From: Heterohyrax brucei
Taxonomy: Eukaryota; Chordata; Mammalia; Hyracoidea; Procaviidae
Direction of reading: 5' to 3'
Assembly: GCA_028571685.1 (NCBI GenBank)
Contig: CM053154.1
Span: 12,122,001 to 12,186,000, forward strand
DNA length: 64,000 bases
Shown here: positions 1 through 10,772 of the stretch, piece after piece
How positions within the stretch are numbered: position 1 is the first letter of the stretch
Layout of the letters: every line of letters starts with the position of its first letter
Notes under the pieces: generated by a model
What the model was told of the DNA's origin: nothing
The model's input: the letters and a program-made list of their open reading frames with translations, nothing else
The model's database searches: none
Program-made: the position numbers and the translations under genes

Positions 1-474
1 TTAACAAAGCAAGGTTTATTCTTACACAAGTCCTATAGGCTACAAGTCTGTGATGAGGGTGTCCACTCCCGGGGAAGACTTTCCCCCTTGTCAGCTCTAG
101 AGGAAAGTCCAGTATTGCATCAGTCTTTGTCCAGGGAGCATCTTGGCGCAGGAACCTCAGGTCTGAAGGACGCTCTCTTCTCCCGGTGCTGCTTTCTTGA
201 TGGTACGAGGTTCCCAATTCTCTGCCTGCTTCTCTGTCCTTTTATCTCTCTTAGGGTGAAAGCGTTAAGGGTGGGGCGAGCCATACTCCAGGGAAATTCC
301 CTTTACAGTGGAGCAGGGAGATGGTCCCATGAAGGGATTTACAGCCCCACCCTAATCCTTTAACATACAGTTTAGGAAAATCACAAAATAGAGGACAGTC
401 ACAAGATACTGGGAATCATGGCCCAGCCACATGGCTACATATATTTTTAGGGGGACACAATTCAATCCATAACA
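1..474 (-). mobile_element. Solo LTR fragment, MaLR-like family 'A'
   Basis: Antisense copy of an LTR that recurs seven times in the window. Read on the minus strand it begins at 474 with TGTTATGGATTGAATTGTGT and runs through a segment typical of the family (a GGATTAGGGTGGGGCTGTAA stretch near 340-361, then CCTCGTACCATCAAGAAAGC near 193-212). The window edge cuts off its 3' end. No gag/pol-like sequence lies beside it, so it is a solo LTR. The TG...CA ends and the final 'gactaaaaca' seen in the complete copies, plus likeness to the end of MST/MLT LTRs, point to ERVL-MaLR; the family name is inferred from memory. Confidence 0.7.
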
Positions 475-647
475 ATGAGATAAGTTGCTCTGTAGAGAAA
501 AGAAAAGGAAGAAGGTGAAGTGGATGGGAGGGGGAGTCTCACAGAGGGTTTTCCACAGACTCACATTCTTCTCTTTTCTCCAGAAAGATCTGTAACAAAT
601 ATGGAAGAACACTAAGATTTGTAAAAGTTGGATGGTGAGTCTCTTAC

Positions 648-835
648 ATTGTTATTGTTGTCGGTGATTCCAAACCACGTGTGTCAGAGGACAACTGTGT
701 TCCACGGGGTTCTAAGAACTATGAACTTTCAGAAGCAGATTTACGGGCCTGTCTTCCAAAACACCTCTAGCTGTGTTCAACTGTCAATCTTTCAGCTAAT
801 TAGTCAAACATTCAGCCATCTAAAACACCCTGGGA
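648..835 (-). mobile_element. AfroSINE-type SINE, long variant, degraded
   Basis: Minus-strand copy of the longer SINE form, with the landmarks 'acgtgtgtcagag', 'actgtgttccacggggtt' and a decayed middle that in better copies reads 'tttttcggaagtagatcacc'. The same form is seen at 36646 and 43112. The tRNA-like head has decayed and the right boundary is approximate. Confidence 0.5.
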
Positions 836-1183
836 TGTTGACTATGTCACATTACCCTGTATTGAAAATATTTCATAACTTTAAAAAAATAACAGGAACT
901 CAAATAGTGAGGTAATTTGCTTCAGATTCCAAGTTAGGTCAAAGCGAAATTTGAGCTCCAGCACCCAAGCTTGGCTACAAACCTCAGTCTACTTACTCTC
1001 ATTTCAGTAATCTGCTGGTGAAAACCCTCACAAATAAAGCTAATCTCATTTAAAGTATGCTCACTCAGACCACTGAAAGAAATGCAAATAAAACGTTCAT
1101 TTTATTTTCAAATTTCAGTTGCTGTTGATAATAATTAATTACACTTTGAGTTCTCTGGAGTTCTTGGTGTGACAAAACGAAGA
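836..1183. other. Unassigned stretch
   Basis: About 350 bases, AT-rich, with no open frame of note and no repeat I recognise. Confidence 0.5.
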
Positions 1184-1341
1184 ACCAGACCCACTGCCAT
1201 CAAGTCAACTCTGACTCACCGCAACCCTGCAGAACAGAGTAGAACTGCCCCACGGAGTTTCCAAGGAACACCTGGCAGATCTGAACTGCTGGCCTTTTGA
1301 TTAGCAGACAAAGTACTTAACCACTATGCACCGGGGTTTCC
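1184..1341 (-). mobile_element. AfroSINE, full-length short form
   Basis: Complete minus-strand SINE. Left to right on the plus strand it shows the 3' body 'actgccatcaagtcaactct', the 'gagtagaactgccccacgg' block, 'tttccaaggaacacctggc', and then the reverse complement of the tRNA-derived head with the A and B box region ('ttaaccactatgcaccgggg'). The tRNA-like part is the internal Pol III promoter of the SINE, not a tRNA gene. Confidence 0.85.
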
Positions 1342-2185
1342 TTTGTGTCACAGGTCCCACATTAATGACAAAGATCTTACAGATAAATTTTAGGAGGCAC
1401 TGAAAGTACTAGAGAAGGCTAGTAAATCTTTTGAACTATCAGTGATCTTGTATTTAAAACGCTAAAAGAAAAGAAAATCAATATGAAGGTCTTAAGTCAC
1501 ACAACTTGGTCAGCTAAATATAAAGGAGAAGCTGTTCTTAATTAAACAATTTGTATGCACTGATGGGTTTATTTCATCTTCTAAGAAACAGATGATTTTC
1601 AGCTTCAAATTGAAGCAGCGTAGGACAGAAACCAATCTCTCTTGTATTAAAAATGAGATGTCAGAGAATGCCAAAGATCAAAGATTTGACTTTTCAAAAA
1701 GAAATGAGCCAAAGATATAAGGCATCTATGCTGATTTGCTCTTTCAATTTTAACTTAAAAAGTGTTTCATTTTGTTTTACCAGTTTTAACTCATCTTTTA
1801 ATGTCGACGGCACTTGGCTTGGCTAATAAAAACTTGCCAGAAATTATGAAGTTTTGTGTGTTTTTTTGGCCAACATACTTTCAATTCAGTTTCATAAATG
1901 CTCCCTAGGAAAGTACTTACAAAAGAGGCATCATTCTATGTTCTGGAGACGCATGACCACAACAATAAAAACCACTACAATTAATGCTGCCTTCCTGGAT
2001 ACTTTTCCATGTGCCAGCCACTCGGCTGAGAGATTTACACAAATAAGACTACAAGGAGACATGGATGTGTGAAGAGTAGTTAAGGGGCTTGCTGAGGCCA
2101 AAGAGCAAGAAGGAAGGAGAATGTTCAGAGAAGGGAATTTTAAAGTCTGAGTTACTGAAGGCAGAGACATTCTTAGTGCGAATAA
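1342..2185. other. Unassigned stretch with one tail-only motif
   Basis: About 840 bases of AT-rich sequence without a recognisable gene. The only notable item is the short SINE-like tail at 1803-1824, annotated separately. Two overlapping open frames near 1854-2194 run on opposite strands and have no family features. Confidence 0.5.
1803..1824 (+). repeat. Isolated SINE-like tail motif, copy 1 of 6
   Basis: Twenty-two bases, GTCGACGGCACTTGGCTTGG plus CT, with no SINE body upstream. The flanks 'aat' on both sides could be a 3 nt target duplication. The motif resembles the last bases of an AfroSINE (gactcgacggcac...) but with a 'ttggcttggct' ending. See the finding on these copies. Confidence 0.6.
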
Positions 2186-2277
2186 AGTGTGCACTATTGA
2201 GTTGATTGTGACTTACAGTGACCCTCTAGGACACAGTAGAACTGCTCCCAGAGGGTTTTCCAGGCTATAATCTTTAC
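2186..2277 (-). mobile_element. Partial AfroSINE, long form
   Basis: Minus-strand SINE 3' half: 'attgagttgattgtgactta', 'cagtagaactgctcccagag', 'ttttccaggctataatcttt'. It stops abruptly at about 2277, where RTE sequence begins, so the tRNA-like head is missing. Confidence 0.65.
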
Positions 2278-2400
2278 CATCATTCAAGAGCAACTGCAAC
2301 AATATCTTGACATGGAACTGCCAGAAATTTAAGCCAGATTCAGAAGGGGATGAAGAACCAGAGACATCTTCGCTGAAAGCAGAGAATACCCCCTCCACCA
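2278..2400 (+). mobile_element. RTE (BovB-like) fragment, RT region
   Basis: Plus-strand piece matching the RTE copy at about 3990-4130: it translates around 'LQQYLDMELPEIQARFRRG', the block just before the catalytic part of the reverse transcriptase. It ends after about 120 bases ('gcagagaatacc'). It carries substitutions and a stop and is a dead fragment joined directly to a SINE. Confidence 0.65.
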
Positions 2401-2614
2401 ACAGCACACATCCTCCTTTCATCTGGAACTTCCTGTGATCCTTTGACCAAGATCTGACCCTCCCTCACCTCTAGATGGGCCCTGTGTACATTGTTAAAGC
2501 CCAGAGTTTTGTTAAACGCCAGCCTCACTCCACATTTTGTATAGTCCAGTTCAGTCTTTGTTGGGAGAGCTGGCTGCAGTGTTGGGTGCAATTTAAGGTT
2601 ACAGAGTTTGGGGG
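2401..2614. other. Short unassigned stretch
   Basis: About 210 bases between an RTE fragment and a solo LTR. I see nothing in it that I can name. Confidence 0.4.
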
Positions 2615-3136
2615 TGTCATGGATTGACTTGTGTCCCTCCAAAAATATGTGTAGCCATGTTGCTGGGCCATGATTCCCGATATTTTGTGATTGTCCTCAT
2701 TTTGTGATTTTCCTGTGCTGTATGTTGAAGGATTAGGGTGGGGCTGTAAACCCCTTCATAGGATCACCTCCCTGCTCCACTGCAAAGGGAGTCTCCCCGG
2801 AGTATGGCTTGCCCCACCCTTAATCCTCTTACCCTATGAGAGATAAAAGGACAGAGAAGCAGGCAGAGAATTGGGAACCTCGTACCATCAAGAAAGCAGC
2901 ACCTTCAAGAAGAGCTCCTCCTTGAGACCTGAGGTTCCTGCACCAAGACACTCCCTGGACAAAGATTGATGCAATACCAGACTTTCCCCCAGAGCCAAAG
3001 GGCGAAAGCCTTTCCCCGGAGCAGACATCCTCGAATTGGATTTGTAGGATACCAGACTGTGCAAGAATAACTTTCCTTTGTTAAAGCCATCCACTTTGTG
3101 GTATTTCTGTTAGAGCAGAATTAGCTGACTAAAACA
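2615..3136 (+). mobile_element. Complete solo LTR, MaLR-like family 'A'
   Basis: Complete sense copy of 522 bases, opening TGTCATGGATTGACTTGTGT and closing GACTAAAACA, so it has the TG...CA ends of an LTR. The end 'aaagccatccactttgtggt' followed by 'atttctgttagagcag' is laid out like the end of MST/MLT LTRs. Neighbouring bases give no clear 5 bp target duplication, consistent with age. No internal proviral sequence is attached. Confidence 0.75.
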
Positions 3137-3436
3137 GGGCACCACCTTCCTTGGGGGCCCTCCAGTGTGACAGACCTTCAAAAGTGATCTTTTGGTAGAG
3201 TTCTAGCTCTGCCTTCTAATCTTTCTCCTTCTGTATCTGGGGTTCTGTATCATGTACCTCCTTTAGGAAGTTATTGGTGGTGGCTGGGCACTATCTAGTT
3301 CTTCTGGTCCTTTGCTGAAGCTGACACTAATTCATATGTCCCCATCCATCTGATGACCTCATATTTGCCTCCTGTCCTTGATGTCCACCATTTACCTCTG
3401 CCTCTGCACACAGGCTTTGGGTCTTTATGAAATATC
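3137..3436. other. Unassigned stretch
   Basis: About 300 bases between the solo LTR and the first RTE copy; no recognisable repeat or open frame. Confidence 0.4.
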
Positions 3437-5225
3437 AGTTGCTCTTAGGTGTATTATAATGACATAAAAAAGCATGTGCAAAGAGCTGAAAATGGAAAAC
3501 CAGAAGGGAAGAATATGTTCTGCATTTCTCAAGCTGAAAGAACTGAAGAGAAAATTCAAGTCTCGAGTTGCAATACTAAAGGATTTTATAGGGTAGCTAT
3601 TAAATGACTCAAAGAGCATCAAAACAAGATGGAAGGAATACCCAGAGTCATTGTACCAGAAAGAACTAGTCGATGTTCAGCCATTTGAACAGGCAGCATA
3701 TAATCAGGAACCTTTTGTACTGAAGGAAGAAGTCAAAGCTGTATTACAGGCATTGACAGAAAACAAGGCTCCTGCAACTGATGGAATATCAATTGAAATA
3801 TTTCAACAAACAGATGCAGTGCTGAAAGTACTCATTCATCTATGCCAAGAAATTTGGAGGATAGCTACCTGGCCAACTGACTGGAAGAGATCCACAGTTA
3901 TTCCAATTCCAAAGAAAGGTGATCCAACTGAATGTGGAAATTACCGAACAATATCACTGATATCCCACACAAGTAAAATTCTGCTGAAGATCATTCAAAA
4001 GTGACTACAACAATATATTGATAAGGAACTGCCAAAAATTCAAGCTGGGTTCAGAAGAGGATACGGAACCAGGGATATCATCACTGATGTCAGATAGATC
4101 TTGGGTGAAAGCAAAGAATACCAGCAAGATGTTTACTTGTGTTTCATCGATTACACAAAAGCAGTCCACTGTGTGGATCATACTAAACTATGGCTAACAT
4201 TGCAGAGAACGGAAATTGCAGAACACCTAACTGTGCTCTTAAGGAATCTGTATGTGGATCAAGAGGCAGTCATGTGAACAGAACAAGGGGACACTGCATG
4301 GTTTAGTCAGGAAAGGTGTGCACCAGGATTGTATCCTTTTACCCTATCTTTTTAAAATGTGTGCTAAGCAAATAATCTGAGAAAGTGGATTATACAAAGA
4401 AGAAGGACGAGGCATCAGGATTGGAGGACTACTCATTAACAACCTGTGTGATACAGACGACACCACTTTACTTGCTGGGAATGAAGATTTGAGGCATTTA
4501 CTGATGAAGATCAAGGACCCCAGCCTTCAGTATGGATTGCACATCACCGTCAGGAAAACAAAAATCCTCACAACTGGCCCAGTGAGCAACATTGTCAGAA
4601 ATGGAGAAAGGATTGTGGTTGTCAAAGATTTCATTTTACTTGGGCCCACAATCAATGCCCTTGGAAGCAGCAGTCAAGAAATCAAAAGATGCATTGCACT
4701 GGGAAAATCTGCTGCAAAGGACCCCTTCAAAGTATTCAAAAGTAAGGATGTCCCCTTGAAGACTAAGGTGTGTCTGACCCAAGCCATGGTGTTTTCAATT
4801 GCATCATATGTATGTGAAAACTGGACTATGAACAAAGAAGACAGAGGAATTGATGCCTTTGAATTGTGGTGTTGGAGAAGAATGTTGAATGTATGATGGA
4901 CTGTCAAAAGAACAAACAAATCTGTTCTGGAAGAAGTACAACCAGAATGCTCCTTGGAAGCAAAGATGGCAAGACTGCGTCTTACATACTTTGGACATGT
5001 TGTCAGGAAAGATCAGTCTCTAGAGAAGGACATCATGTTTGGCAGAGTGGTGGGTCAGCAAAAAAGAGGAAGACCCTTGACAAGATGGATCGGCATGTTG
5101 GCCGCACAATGGGCTTAAGCATAGAAACAATTGTGGACATGGCCCAAGACCGGGCAGTGTTTCGTTCTGTTGTTCACAGGGTCACAATGAGTCAGAACTG
5201 ACTCAATGACACCTAACAACAACAA
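3437..5225 (+). mobile_element. RTE (BovB-like) LINE, 5'-truncated
   Basis: Sense RTE covering the linker after the endonuclease, the reverse transcriptase and the C-terminal region. Intact stretches include 3651-4004 (RT N-terminal part: 'KAPATDGISIEIF', 'VIPIPKKGDPTECGNYR', 'TISLISHTSKILLKIIQK') and 4489-4896 ('MRHLLMKIKD', 'QYGLHITVRKTKILTTGP', 'CENWTMNKEDRGIDAFELW'). The element ends in the RTE tail 'gactcaatgacacctaacaa' followed by a short caa repeat. It is immediately followed by an antisense L1. Confidence 0.85.
3651..4896 (+). pseudogene. RTE reverse transcriptase, broken
   Basis: Remnant of the RTE polyprotein. Stops occur after 'KIIQK' (4004), in 'TDVR*ILGES' (about 4096) and in 'DQEAVM*' (about 4276). 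The block 'CFIDYTKAVHCVDH' keeps the shape of the RT motif that carries the first catalytic aspartate, and the position of the usual YADD motif reads DTDD (about 4453-4464), so the Y and A are lost. The upstream frame and the downstream frame are not continuous. In a working RTE this enzyme makes cDNA at the nicked target; this copy cannot. Confidence 0.8.
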
Positions 5226-5235
5226 AAACATAGGT

Positions 5236-5901
5236 GGAAGACGTAACATTGGGATTCTCAGTTCTGTTTCGTTGGCCTATGTGTCTGTTTTTGTGCCAGT
5301 ACCAGGCTGTCTTGACTGCTGTGGTGGTATAATAGGTTTTAAGATCAGGTAGCAAGAGGCCTCCCACTTTAGTCTTCTTTAGTACTGTTTATTTATCTGT
5401 AGCTTTCTCCCTTTCCATATGAAGTTAATGATTTGTTTCTCCATCTTATTAAAGAATGTCACTGGGATTTGTATTGGGATTGCATTGTATGTATAGATTG
5501 ATTTTTGTAGAATGGCCATTTTCACTATGTTGAGTCTTTTATCCAAGAACAACGTAGATTTCTTCACTTATGTAAGGCACTTTTGGTCTCTTGCAGTAGG
5601 TTTTATAGTTTTCTTTATACAGGTCTTTTATATCTCTGGTTAGATTTATTCCTAGGTATTTTATCATCTAGGGGGCTATAGTAAATGATAATGCTTTCAA
5701 TATTTGCTCTTTGTCTCTCTGTTGGTGTAAAGGAATCCTGTTGATTTAGGTATGTTTATCTTTTATCTGGATGCTTTGCTGAAGTCTTCTACTAGATCTA
5801 GTAATTTTTTGGTGGATTCTTTAGGGTTTTCTGTGTATAGGACCATGTCATCTGCAAATAAGGATACTTTAACTCATTCTTTACCAATCTGGATGCCCCC
5901 T
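5236..5901 (-). mobile_element. Antisense L1 ORF2 fragment, left part
   Basis: Read on the minus strand, 5379-5567 translates '[20 protein letters not shown]' then '[19 protein letters not shown]', the L1 ORF2 region downstream of the RT catalytic core. A second part of the same L1 continues at 6444, so a solo LTR has been inserted. There are frame breaks and no ORF2 of useful length remains. Confidence 0.8.
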
Positions 5902-6443
5902 TGTCATGGACTGAATTGAGTTCCCCCCAAAAATATGTGTTGTAATTTGACTGGGCCAGAGTTCTCTGTATTCTGTGATTGCCCTCCATTTTGTAATTTT
6001 CTTATGCTGTAAATCCTAATCTCTGCCTGTGGTTAACAGATAGATTAGAGTGAGACTGTAAATCTCTTCCTAAGGTGATCTCCCTGCTCCATTGGAGTTT
6101 CTCCAGAGTGTGGCTTATACCACCCTTTATTCTTTCATCCTACAAGAGGCAACAGGAAAGGGAAGCAAGCAGAGAGTTGGGAACCTCATACCATCAAGAA
6201 AGCAGCACAGGAGGAGAGTGAGTCCTTCAGACCTAAGGCTTCTGTGCCAAGATGCTCCCTGAACAAAGACTGATGCAACACAAGGACTTTCCTCCAGAGC
6301 CAGAAGAAAGAAAGCCTTCCCCTGGAGCAGACAGCGTGAGTTCAGACTTGTAAGCTACTGGACAGTGTAAAAATGAACTTTTCTTTGCTAAAGTCACCTA
6401 CTTTTTGGTATTCCTGTTACAGCAGTACCAGATGACTAAAACA
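5902..6443 (+). mobile_element. Solo LTR inserted in an L1
   Basis: Sense copy of family 'A' LTR, 542 bases, opening TGTCATGGACTGAATTGAGT and closing GACTAAAACA. This version has the additional segment 'aatctctgcctgtggttaac' that the 2615 copy lacks. The L1 on both sides is in the same orientation and nearly contiguous (…ggatgccc | ttattttt…), which shows that the LTR arrived later than the L1. Confidence 0.8.
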
Positions 6444-7056
6444 GCCTTATTTTTCCATCATGCCAGATTGCTCTGGGTAGGACCTCCAGAACAATGTTGA
6501 ATAGAAATGTGACAATGGGCATCCTTACCTAGTACCTGTTCTTAGCAAGAATGTTTTCAACTTCTCTCCATTTAGTCTGATGTTGGCTGTTGGTTTTGTG
6601 TAAATGCCACTTACTATGTTGAGGAATTTCCCTTATATTCCTACGTGGCTAAGAGTTTTTAACATGAGTGAGTGTTAAATTTTATCAAATGCCTTTTCTG
6701 CATCAACTAATAGAATCAAGTGGTTCTTATCTTTGGTTTTGTTTATGTGGCTGATAACATTAATTGTTTTTCTGATGTTGAAACCTCCCTGTATCTCTGG
6801 TATGAATCCAATTTGGTCATGGTAGGCTTTTTTTTTTTTTTTCCGGGTGTGTTGTTGAATTCTATTAACTAGGATTTTGTTGAGGATTTTTGCATCTGTG
6901 TTTATGAGGGATATTGGTCTGTAGTTTTCTTTTTAATGCTGTCTTTACCTAGTTTTGATATCAAGGTTATACCAGCTTCATAGAATGAGTTTGGGAGTAT
7001 TCCATCCTTTTCTATGCTCTGGAATACCTTTAGTAATAGTAGTGTTAATAGAATGT
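6444..7056 (-). mobile_element. Antisense L1 ORF2 fragment, right part
   Basis: Continues the antisense L1 interrupted at 5901, running back through the RT domain of ORF2: the plus strand carries the typical antisense phrases 'ttgaatagaaatgtgacaat', 'aaatgccttttctgcatcaa' and 'ttgttgaattctattaacta'. A run of 14 T (about 6828-6842) lies inside and probably expanded from an A-rich stretch of the L1. It ends near 7056 at an older LTR. Confidence 0.75.
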
Positions 7057-7526
7057 ACTAGTTTCTTACACTGCTATAACAAATTATCACAAACTTGGTG
7101 GCTTAAAACAATACAAATTTATTATTAAATTAACAATAAGGTGTGGACAGTACTGTGTTGCTTCTGGATACTCAGAGAGAATCTGTTTCCTTGCCTTTTC
7201 CAGCTTCTACAGGAATAAGAACTCTTTTAGGAGCCCTGATGGACAGTGGTTAAGAGCTCAGTTGCTAGCCAAAAAGTTGGTGGTTCAAATCCACCAACTG
7301 TTCATTGGAAATTCTGTCAAGCAATTCTACCCTGTCCCATAGGTTTGATTTTCTTCTGATTATACTGAGTGTACAAGATAATCTCCCTATTTTCAAGGAA
7401 AGTTGATTACCAACCTTGAGTCCCTCTGTTACTTAGTGTTTCTTTGCCGTGTAATATTTTCACAGGTTCTGGGGATTAGGAACAGGCATCTTTGGGGACC
7501 AAGATTCTGCCTGCCAAGTAGAGGTT
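7057..7526 (-). mobile_element. Old MaLR-type LTR, split by a SINE
   Basis: Plus strand begins 'actagtttcttacactgcta' then 'taacaaattatcacaaactt' and 'ggtggcttaaaacaatacaa', the antisense start of a widespread mammalian MST/MLT-type LTR, and ends with 'cacaggttctggggattagg' and a 'ctgcctgccaag' end. A SINE at 7230-7346 interrupts it. Family assignment is from recall, so the exact LTR subfamily is open. Confidence 0.6.
7230..7346 (+). mobile_element. AfroSINE, 3'-shortened, inside an LTR
   Basis: Sense SINE: head 'ggagccctgatggacagtgg' 'ttaagagctcagttgctagc', B-box-like 'ggttcaaatccacc', then 'caattctaccctgtcccata'. The last part of the SINE body and its tail are missing or decayed. Confidence 0.75.
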
Positions 7527-7594
7527 GCTAGATAATTCTGACTCAACCTAGTTTAAACAAAAAGAGTACTTTATCAGAAAAAGATGCTGTGATA

Positions 7595-9155
7595 TCACAA
7601 TAATTTAAAAGAAGCCCAACAAAATAGATAGACAGACTCATCACCAAAGAGGACATCCAGGTAGCCAAAAGACACGAGGAAATGCTCACATTCACTAGCT
7701 GTCAGAGAAACCAGATCAAAACTACAATGAGATGCCATGTCACCCCAACAAGGTTGGCCATGATCCAAAAAACACAAAACAACAAATGCCGGAGAGGCTG
7801 TGGAGAGCTAGGAACTCTTTGACGCTGCTGGTGGGATTGCAAAACAGTACAACCTCTTTGGAAAGCAACTTGGAAGTTCCTTTAAAAGCTGGAAATAGAT
7901 ATACCATTTGATCTAGTAATCCCACTGCTTAGAATATATCCTACAGAAACAAAGGCTGTCATATGTACAGATACATGTACACAAATGTTTATTGAAGCAC
8001 AGTCCACAACAGCCCATCAACAGATGAATGGATGAAGAAACTATGGTACATATACTTAATGGAATACTGCAATGATAAAGAACAATGATGATTTTAGGAC
8101 GCATCTCATAACCTGGTTTCAGTTGGAAGACACTGTGCTGAGTAAAATCAGTCAGCAGCAAAAGAACAAATATTGTATGAGACACCTGCTATTAGGACTC
8201 AAAAATAGACTTACATACAGAAAGAAAGACTCTTTGATGGCTACAAAGGTGGGAAGGGAGGGAAAGGGTTGGTCATAGGCTAGATAGTTGATAGAAGTTT
8301 GCTTAGGCCAAAGCAGTGACAGCACACAGTAGAAAGTGATCAACTTAACTGGACTTCACCATAAACTGAAAACTCTTTTAATCTCAACTCAATATTTCAG
8401 GGTCTGGGACCATGTTTTAGGGGAACATCAAAGCCAACTGGCATAGCTGACCTACTGCTAAGAGAGTCTTCTACACCCCATATCGTTGAGAAGCATCTAG
8501 AGTCTTAAAAGTAGCAAGCTGCCATCTGAGGTACATCAAATGATACCAACTCATCCAGAATAGATGACCAGTGAGAACCACAAAGACACAAGGCAAAAAG
8601 AGCTCAGGAGACAGAAGGACCCACGCAATTGGGAGACTGTATCATCCTGTGACCAGAAGAACCAGATGGCGCCCAGCCACCACTAAAGACAGCCATGATG
8701 GGGCACACAACATTGAATCCATGTGGCAACACCAGAAAAGGAGGGGTGCAGCTCAGAAACTCTACTAGAAGACCACAGTTGATGGCCCCTAGACCTGCAG
8801 TCAGATCTGACCCGATAGCACTTGGTGAGACCTGCTGCTGCCCCTGTCCAGAAAACACTACTGAGGTCAACTCTTCAGACGAAAATGGACTAGACTAGGG
8901 GACACAATTTGATCATGTGGTGTGTGTACTTTACAGCTGTGTGCATTTATAGGATGTTGTCCTACTGGTCTCTTTCTAGGTGGGGGAGAAGAGGGTGGAG
9001 AGGAGGGGACAGGAGCTTGTTAAGAGGATACAAGTATAGGATGAAATGGAGGACTGTGCTACTACCGAGCAAGGACAGCAGAGGGAACTGCAGATACATG
9101 AGCATGCAAAATGTGTTTGGATAATATACTTTTACTTAATCACAACGGAAAAAAA
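7595..9155 (+). mobile_element. L1 3' end (ORF2 C-terminus and 3'UTR)
   Basis: Sense 3' portion of an L1, collinear with 29040-30608 of the long L1. From 7780 it encodes the C-terminal cysteine-rich block (C-R-R-G-C-G-E-L-G-T-L-*-R-C-W-W-D-C), including a stop. From about 8300 it is 3'UTR, with the same phrases as the long copy ('gaccagaagaaccagatggc' at 8652; 'cagagggaactgcag' near 9077). It ends in an A-rich run near 9150. Several short open frames on both strands here are accidental. Confidence 0.8.
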
Positions 9156-9349
9156 AGAAGAAGCCCAGACTCAGGTACAGAACCAATTCAGGTACAATAT
9201 AATAAATCACTTTTTTGTGACCTTTCTTGCCATGGTCTTGTAACTTTCACCCAAGTGATTGGGCAGGACTGTGCAAATCAGGCAATTGCAGCCCACCAAA
9301 AGCATTGGTCTGTTTTGCATTCCTACTAGGTTTAAAATGAACCCACAGA
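9156..9349. other. Short unassigned stretch
   Basis: Sequence between the L1 A-rich end and the candidate LTR; nothing recognised. Confidence 0.35.
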
Positions 9350-9960
9350 CAGGAAAAGGAGGATTTCAGCACCACCAAGAAAGAATAGCCAGGAGTGGAG
9401 CACATCATTTGGACTTGGGATCTCTACACTCAGACCCTAGCAGACAGAGAGAGAACTGTCACTTCAAAGATGGCAAGACAACAACAAGCAGCAGCAGAGA
9501 AACAGTAGCTGTAGAGGCAGCAGAACCAGGAAACCAGCGGGAGATGGCAGGAGATGATGCGGTGGGTTTCCCAGCCCATGGATCAAGGAAGCTATGCACT
9601 TTGGGGCAAGTGGCTTGCTGGTGGAGTAGTGTGCCTCTGGGCACTTGGTGGAGCAAGGCTTTCCAACCAACCGAGTTAGAGCCGACTGTTTCCAGCTGAG
9701 GCTTATTGGCCGAGTAAGATGTCTCAGAGCACTAACTGGCAGAGCTAAAAGGGCTTTGATACTTGGCTGAAGCAGGGCAGAGGCCAAGGTATACCTGCAG
9801 GCATGACTGAGAAGAGGCTGTCCTGATGGAAGAACTATATCCTGCGCATTCCTGAACCTGAATGTAACCAGTAGCTTCCCTAATAAACCCACAGTCATGA
9901 GCATTGTCTGTGAGTTCTGTGTGACCAGTGCAAATATTTACTGAGCCCAGTGAAGAGGTA
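9350..9960 (+). mobile_element. Possible LTR, unassigned
   Basis: The end of this stretch has the layout of an LTR: 'ttccctaataaacccacagt' (AATAAA polyadenylation signal) followed by 'catgagcattgtctgtgagt' and 'tctgtgtgaccag', similar in style to ERVL/MaLR LTR ends. I cannot fix either boundary or see target duplications. Two long overlapping open frames, 9259-9699 plus and 9464-9904 minus, both 146 codons, fall here and look accidental. Confidence 0.35.
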
Positions 9961-10577
9961 GAAAGTGAGAGGCATGGCTGATATCACAATTAGTAAGGTT
10001 GGCAGAGAAAGGAGGCATGGCTGACCTCTGCCTGGCAGGAATCAGCCTTGGGCTGTTGGTCTTGGTCCTCCTTCCCTCTTGGGAAGTTAGAAGTGGTCAG
10101 ATGCCTCTCACATGCCACTTGTACACCAGGAATCCCTCTTTCCTGCTCTCTCATCTCTGCTTTGCTCTGCCTGATCAGGTCATGTCTTCTACTGCATGAA
10201 GGGCTTCCTTCATCCTTGGTCCCCCTATATGGCTGCCAGTAGTTCTTTGCGTTTTGCCTCTTACATTCCCATCATCAAGAGAGGGAGATATCAAGATAGG
10301 CAAACAATATCTTCCCTGAGAGCTTGGACCAGAAGAGAGTGAGAGGGTTCTTCCAGTCCAGGATCTCCAGGAAGACACTGTTTGCCCATCTCAAGTCAAG
10401 TCCCTTTGCCATCTTGGTTAAGCGCTGCAAATGGCTCTCACAGCAACAGTGGAGTAGACAGAGGAATGCAAAGAGTGGTTCCAATATGATACTGATCACA
10501 CCTCATTCTTACCCCCTAGTGAAGCCAATAAAGGAACAAAAACCTTTTGTTCCTGGTTGTAACTTCTCTTTTGTGTG
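9961..10577. other. Unassigned stretch
   Basis: About 620 bases with moderate GC and no recognisable repeat. Short overlapping open frames on both strands (for example 10324-10584) show no motif, signal peptide or family resemblance that I can defend. Confidence 0.4.
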
Positions 10578-10772
10578 CTGTTGAGTGGAATTTTGACTCA
10601 TATATAGTGACCCACTGTGACAGAGTGGAAATGCCCCATAGCATTTTATAGGCTGTGATCTTTATGGAAGGCAATTGTCAGGCCTTTTCTTCCAGAGCCA
10701 CTGGTGAGTTTCACGAACTAGCCTTCAGTTAGCAGCCCAGCACTTAACCACTGCGCTATAAGGACTCCTGGG
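10578..10772 (-). mobile_element. AfroSINE, long form
   Basis: Minus-strand long SINE: 'agagtggaaatgccccatag', 'tttataggctgtgatcttta', then the reverse of the tRNA-like head ('cttaaccactgcgctataag', 'gactcctgg'). The sequence between 10664 and 10725 is diverged. Confidence 0.7.

Noticed and set aside
2615..3136. Clear 5 bp target duplications for the family 'A' LTRs
   Set aside because: Flanks at 2610-2614 and 3137-3141 do not match well; the same holds for other copies, so I do not claim them.
9259..9904. Two overlapping 146-codon open frames on opposite strands
   Set aside because: They overlap each other and an LTR-like segment, show no domain, signal peptide or membrane segment, and lie in GC-richer DNA where long frames occur by chance.
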